A program made the translations under genes and the position numbers. From Cystobacter fuscus (GTDB lineage: Bacteria; Myxococcota; Myxococcia; Myxococcales; Myxococcaceae), in the NCBI RefSeq assembly GCF_002305875.1, contig NZ_CP022098.1:5580001-5644000 (forward strand): a stretch of DNA of 64,000 bases. Direction: 5' to 3'. The notes beneath the pieces were generated by a model. That model made no database searches, had not been told where the DNA came from, and was given only the letters and a program-made list of their open reading frames with translations. Positions 36,801 to 45,455 of this stretch are shown piece by piece. Position 1 is the first letter of the stretch. Each line of letters opens with the position of its first letter.

Positions 36801-39136
36801 AGCCGCGCCTTGAAGGCCAGCACGGGGTCCGTCTCCCAGGGGTCTCCGGGAATGAGCGTGAAGGCCGTCGTGAAGTAGGCGCGGGCGGGGTTCAGCGCGA
36901 GCGCGATCTGGGCCTTGGTTCCCGCCTCGACGTTGAGCCGCGCGAGCCGGTGGCGCTCCGCGGGCTGCTCGATCAGGGCCGCCGCGGCGTTGAGCTGGTA
37001 CACCACGTCGAAGAGCGCGCCGGGCAGCTCCTCCGGGGACAGGGTCTCGAGCAGCCACCGGCCGATGCGCAGGTGCACCTGCTGGCGCTCCGACTCGGAG
37101 CTCAGCGCGTGGGCCGCCTGCTGGATGCGATCATGCAGGAAGCGGTACTTCTCCGGACCCACGCGCCCCAGCATGCCTTCCTGGAGCGCGGGCTCGAGGC
37201 CCTGCTCCACCGGGTGCACGTCGGGCAGCCCCAGGAGCATCACCAACACCCGCGGGGAGAAGACATTGCCCGCGCAGGCCGCCAGCCGCAGCAGGTGCTG
37301 CGTGTCCGGGGGAAGCTGGCGCAGCTTGTCCACCATGAAGTCGACGATGTTCTCCGAATAGTCCCGGGTCCGGACGCCTTCGTCGTCCCACCGCCACCCG
37401 CCCTCGGGCAGGCGCACGAGCAGGCCGTCCTGGTGGAGCGTCTCCAGCAGGCGCAGCAGGAAGAAGGGATTGCCTCCCGTCTTCTCGTGCAGCAGCGCCG
37501 CGAGGGGGGCGACCACGTCCGTGCCCGCTCCCGGGAGCGCATCTCCCACCAGTTGTTCCACCTGTGCCACGCCCAGTGGCTCCAGTTGGATGTCCGTGAT
37601 CCGGACTCCCGCCTCGCGCAAGGTCTGGAATGTCGACCTCAAGGGGTGGTCGGGGCCCACCTCGTTGTCCCGGTAGGCCGCCAGCCACAACACCGGCGGG
37701 CTCCTGGGCCCCGACAGCAGGTACTCGAGCATCCTCAGACTGGAGGTGCCCGCCCACTGCATGTCATCCAGGAACACCGCGGCGGGGTTCTCCCGCGTGG
37801 AGAAGGTCGACGCGAACTGGCGCACCACCCGGAAGAAGCGGCGCTGCGCCTCGCTGGAGGGCAGCTCCTGGAGCGCGGGCTGCCGGCCCACCACCACTTC
37901 CAGCCGGGGCACCAGGTCCACGAGCAGTTGACCCTGGCCTTCCAAGGCCTGGTTCATCCGCTCGCGCCAGCCGGCGAGCTCCTCGTCGCTTTCGGCGAGC
38001 AGTTGTTGGACCAGCTGCTGGATCGTCTGGGCCAGGGCCGAGTAGGGCATTTCCCGCCGGAACTGATCGAACTTGCCGCTCAGGAATAACCCGCGCCGCC
38101 CCACCATCGGCTTGTACAGCTCATGCACCACCGAGGACTTGCCGATTCCCGAGTACCCGCGGACGAGCAGCAGCTCCGGCCTGCCCGTGCTCGCCACGCG
38201 CTCGAAGCCCTCGAGCAGGGCGTTCACCTGGGCGTCACGCCCATAGAGCCGCCGCGGCAGTTGGAAGCCGTGGGGCGTGTCGCGTGTCCCCAGGGGGAAG
38301 GCCTCCGGCGTGCTCTGGCCCAGGGCGTCGCGGCACTGCTCCAGGTCCACCTTCAAGCCCTCGGCGCTCTGGTAGCGCTCCTCGGCCACCTTCGCCAGCA
38401 GCTTCATCACGAGCGCGGACAAGGCCAGCGGCACCTGGGGATTCAGCTCGTGGGGAGGCCGCGGTTGATGCGCCATGTGCGCGTGAAACCACTCGAGCGC
38501 GTCGTTCGCCTGGAAGGGCCTGCGCCCCGTGAGCAGCTCGTAGAAGGTCACCCCCAGCGAATAGAAGTCCGTGCGGTGGTCCACCGGGCGGTTCATCCGT
38601 CCGGTCTGCTCGGGGGACATGTACGCCAGGGTTCCCTCGATCTGATGGACGGGTGCCACTCCCTGGTGCTCCACCTGCTGCAGCGCCGCCACGCCGAAGT
38701 CGACCAGCCGCACCTCCCCCGACGGCTCCAGGAGGATGTTCGACGGTTTGATGTCCTTGTGGATGATGTGACGGCGGTGGACTTCTCCCAGGATGGAGAC
38801 CAGCGAGATGGCCAGGGGCAGGAACCGGGAGATCTCCATCGGCTGGCTCCTGGACTCGGCCAGGGGCGCGCCCGATACCTGCTCCAGCAGCAGTACGGGC
38901 CGCCCGTGGATCCACTCACAGGAATAGGCATGGGTCACCCCGCGCACGTCCCGGAGCCGGTGCAGGATGGTGAATTCCCGCCGGTACCGCTCCTTCTCGA
39001 GGGTGCCAGGGGAGGGGGCCAGTGGCGTCTTGAGGATGAGCGGCACGCCATCGGCCTCGCGCACCGCGCGGAACAGCACGCTCGAACTCGTCGCGCGGAG
39101 CGTGCCAATGACCCTGTATCCCGGCATGTCCAACAT
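33827..39136 (-). CDS. Hybrid Ser/Thr kinase - AAA ATPase - GAF - histidine kinase
   Basis: This 1769-residue multidomain sensor starts with a Hanks-type kinase (residues 5-265: Lys36 in LILK, HKDIKPSN with Asp128, DFG at 146-148). An AAA/STAND-like ATPase follows from about residue 300 (Walker A GYSGIGKSS at 327-335, Walker B FLDDMQW), then a long helical TPR-like region and a GAF domain (about 1315-1460). A coiled coil leads to a histidine kinase (His1511 in VLHNVGNVLTS; N box NLISNANHA; G box VEDDGVGIAPE; GHGFGLHSSA). This architecture is known in myxobacteria and cyanobacteria. It has no membrane span. Start ATG 39136 places the kinase domain right at the N-terminus. Confidence 0.93.
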   Translation of the reverse strand: MLDMPGYRVIGTLRATSSSVLFRAVREADGVPLILKTPLAPSPGTLEKERYRREFTILHRLRDVRGVTHAYSCEWIHGRPVLLLEQVSGAPLAESRSQPMEISRFLPLAISLVSILGEVHRRHIIHKDIKPSNILLEPSGEVRLVDFGVAALQQVEHQGVAPVHQIEGTLAYMSPEQTGRMNRPVDHRTDFYSLGVTFYELLTGRRPFQANDALEWFHAHMAHQPRPPHELNPQVPLALSALVMKLLAKVAEERYQSAEGLKVDLEQCRDALGQSTPEAFPLGTRDTPHGFQLPRRLYGRDAQVNALLEGFERVASTGRPELLLVRGYSGIGKSSVVHELYKPMVGRRGLFLSGKFDQFRREMPYSALAQTIQQLVQQLLAESDEELAGWRERMNQALEGQGQLLVDLVPRLEVVVGRQPALQELPSSEAQRRFFRVVRQFASTFSTRENPAAVFLDDMQWAGTSSLRMLEYLLSGPRSPPVLWLAAYRDNEVGPDHPLRSTFQTLREAGVRITDIQLEPLGVAQVEQLVGDALPGAGTDVVAPLAALLHEKTGGNPFFLLRLLETLHQDGLLVRLPEGGWRWDDEGVRTRDYSENIVDFMVDKLRQLPPDTQHLLRLAACAGNVFSPRVLVMLLGLPDVHPVEQGLEPALQEGMLGRVGPEKYRFLHDRIQQAAHALSSESERQQVHLRIGRWLLETLSPEELPGALFDVVYQLNAAAALIEQPAERHRLARLNVEAGTKAQIALALNPARAYFTTAFTLIPGDPWETDPVLAFKARLALIRAEYMSGNTSEAQRLAEELSLRARTRADTVAVSFLIQDIHFARGEFLLGMDRVMACLAMLGMPVSPQPTWDEAVAAHEEVWSLLGSRPIESLAELPLMTDPDMKLGVAALFKLFPPAHSSNPHLLIVILSRIVSLTVRHGFVADAVSGYAWFGVITGSFFGRHREGMAFARLAHGFVDRHGLPYRAGVLLSTHFCSIWVDPLSRARELILEGLGHARLTGSTSSASHCGAALVNLRLAMGHSLDEVHQETIARGEVVRKTGFVDPHEWLLVVQRYVQQLRGHSPSFQSLDGDGFDERAYEARMTPQRMGATRCHYWLFKLQSRYMCGAYAEAREAAEQVAGLLWATTGSINAREGHFFRALALAACPEADPSRRQEDLAAIARHHQRLAGWAENCPENFRALERLVFAERARLEGRSEEAIHAYEEAIRAARESGAIQYVGLASELAASFWLARHLPLVAQGFAHQAHAAYQQWGAYAKVRQLESQWPYLAAPEARRDAQTTTTSGTDSTHIDSLTVVKAQQAVSGEIVLERLVTALMKAAIENAGAQRGALLLSQENTLAVAALFRLSPDGATLEPDEGGHHELPWTLLAYVRRTREHVLIGDASKPHAFSADPYLARGTARSVLCLPLIRQEVFSGALYLENNLATNAFSPARLALLGHLASQAAISIENARLYADVQRARMELYQANDELERRVEERTRELKQAQARLVDAAREVGMTEVASNVLHNVGNVLTSAVIHLEMMRKAVGALRVGRLKQASALMVEHRQDLADFLTKDPRGGHLPDYLAALSDDLMKDQMRLMEDMDAMSRHIEHIRAIIQVQQTYARNALLTEECDLAQLIDDALRVQLAALERHGVTLHREMSALPRVSADKHKVMQILVNLISNANHALGQMPEGKRNLWVRLTAEGNVARVQVEDDGVGIAPELMDSLFTHGFTTRKDGHGFGLHSSALAAKLMKGQLTLRSDGPQRGAVATLELPLASRAVP

Positions 39137-39289
39137 GAAGAAGTGTCCTCGTGGGCGGAAGCCACTCCTCCAGGGAGGCGTGGCACCGACGGGGTGGATC
39201 GTACGCCTTCCCGGGCGTGGCGCGGCGAGTGGAAGCATCCCAGACGCCGGGTGTTTCCCCTGTGACGGGTGCTGTTATCTTCTCCACCC

Positions 39290-40675
39290 ATGCACAAGAC
39301 GCTGCCGTGGCGCACCGTGTTGGAAGCCAATAACGCCATGGTCAAGTCGCGTCCGCTCACCCAGGGCGAGTGGACCGGCAGGTACGAGGAGCCCGCGCTC
39401 CGGGAGCGCGCCCAGCAGGCCAGGCAGGAGCACGAGGCGCACTTCAAGCAGGCGTTGAATGCCTATCAGTCGGACACCTGGTTCTACCCGGCCCTGCGCA
39501 GGCAGACCCGGGGGGCCTATGACGTGGTGCTGGGCTGGAATCACGCCCTGGTGCTGCGTCCGTTGGACCTGCACCTGTATGCCGTCGAGTGGATCCTCCG
39601 CTACTCCGCGGATGAGCAGCACCGGGTGCATGGCGGCATTGGCATCGACGTGCACGAGGCGGGAATCCAGGGGCCCTGGACGGTGTATGCCGTTCGCCAG
39701 AAGGCCGTGCTGCGCCGGGTCACCACGTACAACGCCACGTCCTGCTCGGTCTCCGTGTTGTTCCCCGAGTCGGGGCAGGGGCGGATGGTCATCTCCCATA
39801 TCGACGCCACCCCGCCCATTCCCTTCGGCGCCGCGCTCGCCTGGTGCGACGCCCACGACGAGAAGGTCATCCATCTGGAGCGGACGGGGTTGAACAATAC
39901 CCGTGCGCTGCGTGCCGTCTGCTCCATCTGCCCGGACACGGAGGAAGTGGCCAAGTTCAAGGATGGCGTCTGCCTGTCGGACGGGACGGGCCAGGGCTCG
40001 TCCTCTGGCTACAGCTCCGGGCGGACGATCTCCTCGCTGTTGCTCACGCGCGGAAGGCTCATCGACCACCAGGTGTGCCCGATGGAGTTCAACACCCAGG
40101 CGGGACTGGTCTTCGAGCGGGGCAGGGCGCCCCTGTTCCGCGTCTTCCTGGGCAGCCCGCCGCATCTCTATCCGGGCCTGGTTCCGGAGTCGGTGAAACA
40201 GGACATCGCCTCCGTGGTGGCCCAGTACCGCAGGCAGCAGCCGCTCAACGAGCTGATCCTCCGCAAGCAGCGCGAGCTGGCCACGCTCAACTCGACGCTC
40301 TTCGACCTCCATCGCAGGCGCAAGGCGGAGGCGCTCGGCCAGCAGCAGCGCGAGGCCGAGGAGACACTGGAAGAGCTCCAGTTCCTGCTCAAGGACAACG
40401 CGCCCCTGCCGCTGCTGCCGCTGCTGGATGACACCCATGGACATGCCCGGCTCCACCAGGCCATCTGCCAACGGTTCGCCGAGCGGCCCCCCCTGGCCGA
40501 GCTCGCGCGGACGCAGCCCTCGGCCGCGCTCACGCTCGCCTTCCACCAGGCCCTGACCGAGCCCGAGTCCATGGCCAGCGAGGTGGTGGGCGAGGAGCTG
40601 CGAAAGTACTTCCGCTGCGTCGACTTCCCACTCACTCCCCGGCTGCACCAGGCGCTCTGGGCCCTGCGGCGCTAG
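39290..40675 (+). CDS. Protein of unknown function, 461 residues
   Basis: I do not recognise this family. The protein has no signal peptide or membrane span. Residues 1-80 are mixed helical. The middle is beta-rich, with alternating hydrophobics and a CSICPDTEE segment near residue 215 and CLSDGTGQGSSSGYSSG near 235. From about 305 it is a Gln/Arg/Leu-rich coiled-coil-like region. It is divergent from the giant hybrid kinase with 153 bases between starts, so a shared promoter region is possible. Codon use is native. Coding-like debris follows its stop. Confidence 0.7.
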   Translation: MHKTLPWRTVLEANNAMVKSRPLTQGEWTGRYEEPALRERAQQARQEHEAHFKQALNAYQSDTWFYPALRRQTRGAYDVVLGWNHALVLRPLDLHLYAVEWILRYSADEQHRVHGGIGIDVHEAGIQGPWTVYAVRQKAVLRRVTTYNATSCSVSVLFPESGQGRMVISHIDATPPIPFGAALAWCDAHDEKVIHLERTGLNNTRALRAVCSICPDTEEVAKFKDGVCLSDGTGQGSSSGYSSGRTISSLLLTRGRLIDHQVCPMEFNTQAGLVFERGRAPLFRVFLGSPPHLYPGLVPESVKQDIASVVAQYRRQQPLNELILRKQRELATLNSTLFDLHRRRKAEALGQQQREAEETLEELQFLLKDNAPLPLLPLLDDTHGHARLHQAICQRFAERPPLAELARTQPSAALTLAFHQALTEPESMASEVVGEELRKYFRCVDFPLTPRLHQALWALRR

Positions 40676-40748
40676 CCTTCCACGGGTGCCAGCTCGGCGC
40701 TCTGGCTGATGCGGCTGTAGATCACCAGGCTCACTCGCGTCCTGCGAT

Positions 40749-40931
40749 TCCAAGCTGGGTTATTACGAGCGGGAGCTGGAGCTGGGACGTCCCACGGAGT
40801 TCAAGGGGCCGATTGGCTTCATCGTCCGGCACAACATCTTCCCCCTGGGTGATTCCTATCATCTGGCGCATTCGCTGTTTCTGAATGTCCGCTGTCATCC
40901 CCGGCCGTGGTCTGCTCGCCATGCCAGATGA
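40749..40931 (+). pseudogene. Possible gene fragment in the gap after the unknown 461-residue gene
   Basis: With no start codon, the frame reads SKLGYYERELELGRPTEFKG, continues with IGFIVRHNIFPLGDSYHLAH and then SLFLNVRCHP, and reaches a stop at 40929-40931. The amino-acid composition is protein-like, unlike the Arg/Ala/Gly strings that random GC-rich frames give here. The opposite strand from about 40749 to 40672 also looks like a protein tail (NRRTRVSLVIYSRISQSAEL, then APVEG and stop). Two short tails facing away from nothing suggest debris of a rearrangement. The parent families were not recognised. Confidence 0.3.
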
Positions 40932-40969
40932 GCGTCGCCGCGCCCGCCCGAGCGGCGGGCGCGGTGGGG

Positions 40970-43900
40970 TCACGCGAAGACGTCGCAGGCCAGTCGGCCC
41001 TGCTTCTCCATGGCCGCCAGCCACGCCAGGGCCTCCTCCGAGGAGCAGCCCACCTTCTCCTGTTGGATGCGCGCCAGCGTCTCACGGGCCGCGGGAGCCA
41101 TGAGCCGCCCATCACCACAGATGAAGAGCAGGGCGCCCTGGTCGAGCAGCGCCTTCACCTGCTCGCGCTCCTTCCACAGCCGGTGCTGCACGAACGTCAC
41201 GTCGCCGTCGGGCTGACGGAAGAAGGCGGGCAACACCTTCACCACGCCCTCGCGCTCCCACTGCGCCAGCTCCTCGCGGTAGAGGAAGTCCACCTCCGGG
41301 TGATCGCACCCGAAGAAGAACAGCGCGGGCCCGGCCGCTTCCCCCCGGGCGTGGCGCAGGGCGCGCTCCTGGAGGAAACCCCGGAAGGGCGCCAGCCCCG
41401 TGCCCGCGGCCACCAGGACGATGGGCGTCGCGTTCGACGCGGGCGGGTGGAAGGGCACGTTCGGCGTGCGCACCGCCACCGCCACCTGCTCGCCCGGACG
41501 CAGCCGCGCCAGGTAGCTCGAGCACGTGCCACGGAAGCGGCCCTGGCCGCTCCACGCCTCCGCGTCCACCACCGCCACCGTCAGCGTGCACTCCGTGGGG
41601 TCCGCCAGGGGGGACGAGGAGACCGAGTACTGCCGCACGCGCATGGCCGGCAGCAGCTCGAGGAAATCTCCGAGCGAGAGGATGCACGAGGTGTACTGCT
41701 CCAACAGCTCCAGCACGCTCACGCGCTTGTCGAGGATCTCCTTCTTGTAGCGCTCGGCGTCCCGGGCCAGGGCCACCAGGTGCATGGCGTGCGGAGGGCA
41801 GGGGTTCTTCTCCGCCAGCCGCTCCAGGTCCTTGCGCGTGGCGGGCGCCGACAGCTCCACGTGCCGGCCGAGCAGCTCGCGCACCAGCACGGGCCTTCCC
41901 GTGGGAAGCGAGGAGCCCTGGTCGCCCCGGGCGGAGCCGAGGATGACGGTGGCGTCCGGGCTCACCCCGAAGCGGCGCGCGGCGCGCTCCACGAGCTCCG
42001 GATGGTTCTCCGGCAGCACCGCCAGGTAGTCACCCGCCGCGTACGTCACCCCCTGGGGCAGCTTGAACACCAGGTGGCGCTTGGAGCGGCCGAACGGCGA
42101 CGTCATGTCGACGAGCTCGCGGTTGTCCACCAGCGTGGCCAGCTCGAGCTTGTTCTGCTTCACCAGCTCCGCGCTCACCGGGGGGACGACTTCCACCGTG
42201 TAGCGAGGCCCCGCGTCCACCTCGCTGGAAGCCACCCCCAGGCCCTCGCCCACCCGCGTCCAGAAGGGGGCGTACCAGTAGTCGAAGTCGCCGAAGAAGT
42301 CGGCCCGCGCATCCGCCTCGCCTCGCGAGAGCAGGGACCGGGCCCCCGCCGCGCTCAGCCGCTCGTCGATGAACTTGGGCACGGCCTGGTAGGTCTCGCC
42401 CCAGTCCCGGTTGCCGCAGCCGAACACGGCGTAGCGCACGCCCTGGAGCGCGCCCGCGGGGACGTTGGACAGCCACGTGTGGAAGGCGCGCGCGTTGTCC
42501 GGGGGCTGGCCGTTGTAGGAGGCCGTCACGATCACGACCGCGCCCTCCTTGGGCAGCTTGCCGGCGTACTCGTCCAGCGGGGCCACCTTCGCCGTGTAGC
42601 CGCGCGCGAGTCCGTCACTGGCGATGCGCCGGGCGAACGCCTCCGAGGCCCCCGAGTTGGAGCCGTAGAGCAGCAGCAGGGGCGTGCCATGCGAGGATGT
42701 CTTCTCCGTCGGCTGGGACGAGGACGCCACGGGCGCGGGGGTGGGGGCCCGTCGGGCCGCGGGCGCGCGGGAGACGGGCTTGCGCGCGCGCACGCGCAGC
42801 TTGAGCCCATCGGGCTTGAGCGTGAGCGTCTCGCGGATGCGCAGCGTGTAGGGCTCGGGCGTGGAGATGTGGAAGCGCTGCAGCATCGTGCCCAGCACGA
42901 GCGTGGCCTCCTGGAGCGCGAACGCCCGGCCGATGCACGCGCGCATCCCGTTGCCGAACGGCTTCCACGCGTGGGTGGGAATGCTGTCGCGCACCTCGGG
43001 GGCGAAGCGCTCCGGATCGAAGCGCTCCGGGTTCTTCCACACCGTGGGGTCGCGGTGCAGCATGGGGATGAGCACCATGAGCGTGTCCTTCACCCCCACC
43101 GGGTAGCGCCCCGCCAGCAGCGTGTTGTCCGCCTTGGCGTGCAGGGTGAAGGCCGGCGCGGTGGGCCACAGGCGCAGCGTCTCGCGCAGGATTTGATCGA
43201 TGTACTGCAACTGGGAGATCTGCTCGAAGCGGGGCGCCTCCGAGCCCAGCACCCGGTCCACCTCCTCGTAGGCCTTCTGGAGCACCTCGGGGTAGTGCAA
43301 GAGGAAGTAGACGGCGAAGGACAACAGGCCGCTCGTCGTCTCGTGGCCCGCGATGAGGAAGGTCATGAGCTGGGAGCGCACGTTGTCGTCGTCGAGCTTC
43401 TCCCCCGTGAGCGGATCCTTCGCCTCGAGCATCAGGCCCAGCAGATCTTTCGGAGCCTCCTCGGGCGGGAGCGCGCGGCGCCGGACGATGAGCTCGCGCA
43501 CCACCTCGTACATGTACTGGAGGTCCGACTGGTACTGACGCTGGGTGCGCAGCATGAGCTGCGTCTGCAGGGGCACCCGGCGGGTCCGGTCGCCCGCCTC
43601 GGCCAGGGCGCGCACCATGGACTCCACGAAGGGGTGCATCTCCCGCTGGTAGAAGCTGTTGAAGCGGAAGTCGAAGCCGCACAGCGCGATGGTGTCGAGC
43701 GTGAGCCGCGTCATGTTGTCGGACACGTCGATGTCGGTGTCGGGTCCGAAGCGCGCCCAGCGGGTGAGCATCTGGTCGGCCACGTCGTACATGCCGTCGT
43801 GGTAGTTGCGCATGGCCGCGGGGCTGAAGGCGGGCATCAGCAGGCGGTGGGCCTTGCCCCAGTTGGGCTCTCGCGCATCCGCGGTGAAGAGGCCGTCACC

Positions 43901-44164
43901 CCCCAGGTCGCGCAGCTGCAGGAGGACCTGGCCCAGCATCTTCTCGAAGCGCGTCTCGTCACAGGCGTCGGCCACCAGTTCGTAGGAGCTGATCACCCGG
44001 AGGAAGTTCTCCCCCGGGAAGGACAGCCGGAAGATGGGCCCGAACTCGCGTGCGAGCTTCATCATGTTCTGCAGGGGCGTTTCGAAGCCCACGTCGGGCA
44101 CGTTGCCCACGAGGGGGCGGGAGCGGGGCTGGGGAATGGTCGTGGACAGGGAGGGCTTGCTCAT
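40970..44164 (-). CDS. Self-sufficient cytochrome P450 : NADPH-P450 reductase fusion (CYP102 type)
   Basis: This 1064-residue enzyme is close in length and order to P450 BM3: heme domain 1-460, linker, FMN flavodoxin domain from about 495 (LLLLYGSNSGASEAF), then FAD and NADPH domains (RQYSVSSSPL, VAAGTGLAPFRGF, FFFGCDHPEVDFLY). Heme ligand Cys410 is in FGNGMRACIGRAFAL, the oxygen-activation helix AGHETT is at 272-277 and ExxR at 328-331. BM3 Phe87 is kept (Phe93 in DGLFTAD), but BM3 Arg47 and Tyr51, which anchor the fatty-acid carboxylate, align with Asn53 and Val57. It is divergent from a TetR gene. Confidence 0.95.
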   Translation of the reverse strand: MSKPSLSTTIPQPRSRPLVGNVPDVGFETPLQNMMKLAREFGPIFRLSFPGENFLRVISSYELVADACDETRFEKMLGQVLLQLRDLGGDGLFTADAREPNWGKAHRLLMPAFSPAAMRNYHDGMYDVADQMLTRWARFGPDTDIDVSDNMTRLTLDTIALCGFDFRFNSFYQREMHPFVESMVRALAEAGDRTRRVPLQTQLMLRTQRQYQSDLQYMYEVVRELIVRRRALPPEEAPKDLLGLMLEAKDPLTGEKLDDDNVRSQLMTFLIAGHETTSGLLSFAVYFLLHYPEVLQKAYEEVDRVLGSEAPRFEQISQLQYIDQILRETLRLWPTAPAFTLHAKADNTLLAGRYPVGVKDTLMVLIPMLHRDPTVWKNPERFDPERFAPEVRDSIPTHAWKPFGNGMRACIGRAFALQEATLVLGTMLQRFHISTPEPYTLRIRETLTLKPDGLKLRVRARKPVSRAPAARRAPTPAPVASSSQPTEKTSSHGTPLLLLYGSNSGASEAFARRIASDGLARGYTAKVAPLDEYAGKLPKEGAVVIVTASYNGQPPDNARAFHTWLSNVPAGALQGVRYAVFGCGNRDWGETYQAVPKFIDERLSAAGARSLLSRGEADARADFFGDFDYWYAPFWTRVGEGLGVASSEVDAGPRYTVEVVPPVSAELVKQNKLELATLVDNRELVDMTSPFGRSKRHLVFKLPQGVTYAAGDYLAVLPENHPELVERAARRFGVSPDATVILGSARGDQGSSLPTGRPVLVRELLGRHVELSAPATRKDLERLAEKNPCPPHAMHLVALARDAERYKKEILDKRVSVLELLEQYTSCILSLGDFLELLPAMRVRQYSVSSSPLADPTECTLTVAVVDAEAWSGQGRFRGTCSSYLARLRPGEQVAVAVRTPNVPFHPPASNATPIVLVAAGTGLAPFRGFLQERALRHARGEAAGPALFFFGCDHPEVDFLYREELAQWEREGVVKVLPAFFRQPDGDVTFVQHRLWKEREQVKALLDQGALLFICGDGRLMAPAARETLARIQQEKVGCSSEEALAWLAAMEKQGRLACDVFA

Positions 44165-44276
44165 GGGAAATCCAGAACGCATGCTCACGGGTGAACGCTC
44201 AGCCTCGCCGGCGTCTTGGAGTCGAGACTTCGGCTGGACGAGTTCTGGCGGGAACAGTAAGGGCTGGCTCGTGGGA

Positions 44277-44287
44277 GCGAAATTCGC
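44277..44287. promoter_or_regulatory. Operator candidate between the CYP102-type gene and TetR
   Basis: GCGAA-A-TTCGC is a perfect odd palindrome, 30 bases before the TetR start. By analogy with the TetR-family repressors that control Bacillus CYP102 genes, it may be the repressor site. Arms are short, so chance is possible. Confidence 0.35.
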
Positions 44288-44317
44288 ATCCGGCTCAGGT
44301 TTGGGAGACGAGGTGCC

Positions 44318-44965
44318 ATGAGCGGACGCAACCGGGCTTCCCCTCGGAAAAGGCCCCGCCAGGAGCGCGCCAAGGCCACGGTGGAGCTGATCCTCGAGGC
44401 GGCGGCTCACGTTCTGGTCAGCTCTGGCTACGAGGGCACCACGACCAAGCAGGTGGCCGAGCGGGCCGGAGTGAGCATCGGCTCGCTCTACCAGTACTTC
44501 CCGAGCAAGGAGGCCCTGGTCGCCATGTTGGTCGAGCGGCTGCACCAGCGCGTCCTGGGCATCCTCGCCGACAAGCTGGTGCCGCGCCCGATCTCGGATC
44601 TGGCGCAGGAGGTGCGGGAGCTGGTGCGCGCCCTGGTGGATGTCTACGGGGTGAATCCGGAGCTACAGCGGGTGCTGCTGGAGCAGGCGCCGCGCATCGG
44701 CCCCCTTCAGGTCGTGCAGGAGATCGAGGCACGCGTGGAGTTCCTCGTCCAGGGCGTGCTCTCACAGAACCTGGAGTTCGAGCGTCCACGCAACCTGAGC
44801 CTGGTCGTCTTCATCATCATCCGCGCCCTGCGCAGCGCCGTCTGGGCCGCGGTCGTCGAGCGGCCCGAGCTGATCGGCACTCCCGAGCTCGTGGAGGAGT
44901 TGAGTGCGCTCGTGCTCGGCTACCTGCGGCCCCGCGCCCGCGACCCGGAGCGCCCGAAGCCGTAG
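44318..44965 (+). CDS. TetR-family repressor divergent from the CYP102-type P450
   Basis: The 215-residue protein has a TetR helix-turn-helix at about residues 15-65 (RQERAKATVELILEAAAHVL, then GYEGTTTKQVAERAGVSIGS and LYQYFPSKEALVA). The ligand-binding C-terminal domain resembles the group with a C-terminal AcrR-like fold. It is divergent from the P450 fusion with 153 bases between starts, the same layout as the fatty-acid-responsive repressors of Bacillus CYP102 genes. Its inducer would probably be the P450 substrate. Confidence 0.9.
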   Translation: MSGRNRASPRKRPRQERAKATVELILEAAAHVLVSSGYEGTTTKQVAERAGVSIGSLYQYFPSKEALVAMLVERLHQRVLGILADKLVPRPISDLAQEVRELVRALVDVYGVNPELQRVLLEQAPRIGPLQVVQEIEARVEFLVQGVLSQNLEFERPRNLSLVVFIIIRALRSAVWAAVVERPELIGTPELVEELSALVLGYLRPRARDPERPKP

Positions 44966-44976
44966 GCACGGGAAGA

Positions 44977-45008
44977 CAGGGCCCCAGGCGGGCAGCCGAG
45001 GGGCCCTG
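44977..45008. terminator. Hairpin between convergent TetR and small membrane-protein genes
   Basis: CAGGGCCCC at 44977-44985 pairs with GGGGCCCTG at 45000-45008, in the 48-base gap between the two stops. It could serve both directions. Confidence 0.55.
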
Positions 45009-45013
45009 GTGTC

Positions 45014-45328
45014 TCAGCTCACCGAGTGGGGCGCCACCTGATGGCCGAGCTCGCCCGGCGACTTCAGGAGGGAGGCGTGGCCGCCGTGCTGGACGCGCTG
45101 CTGCTCGCTGTAGGGGGGCGAGAACGTTTTGGCGATCTTGTTGTAGGTGCCCATGATGAGGATGGAGGGCGCCCACTGGCCGATGAAGTTCGCCCAGGTC
45201 TTGCGACCCGAGATCATCAGGATGGCGCTGACGGCCATGCACCCCACGGCGACTCCGAGGAAGCCGATGGAGGGAATGCGCCGCGTCTGGAGCTCGACCT
45301 CGGTGGTGAGCGTGTCTTCGTTCTTCAT
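45014..45328 (-). CDS. Small membrane protein of unknown function
   Basis: The 104-residue protein has a polar N-terminus with TRRIPSIG, then two probable membrane helices (about residues 22-41 and 46-63), and a polar tail with Gln/His. A GGAGG site six bases before the ATG at 45328 supports translation. It lies alone between the TetR gene and the GH99-like gene. No family was recognised. Confidence 0.65.
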   Translation of the reverse strand: MKNEDTLTTEVELQTRRIPSIGFLGVAVGCMAVSAILMISGRKTWANFIGQWAPSILIMGTYNKIAKTFSPPYSEQQRVQHGGHASLLKSPGELGHQVAPHSVS

Positions 45329-45455
45329 GTCTGCCTCCGTGCAGAGGAACGGTGTGCGGACACGTTGTGCATGTGACGACGCGGTGGAGACGGCGCGGCC
45401 TCCACGCGGATGCCCACCCGCCTGCCGGGCGGGTGGGCGCGCAATGGCCCGAGGG

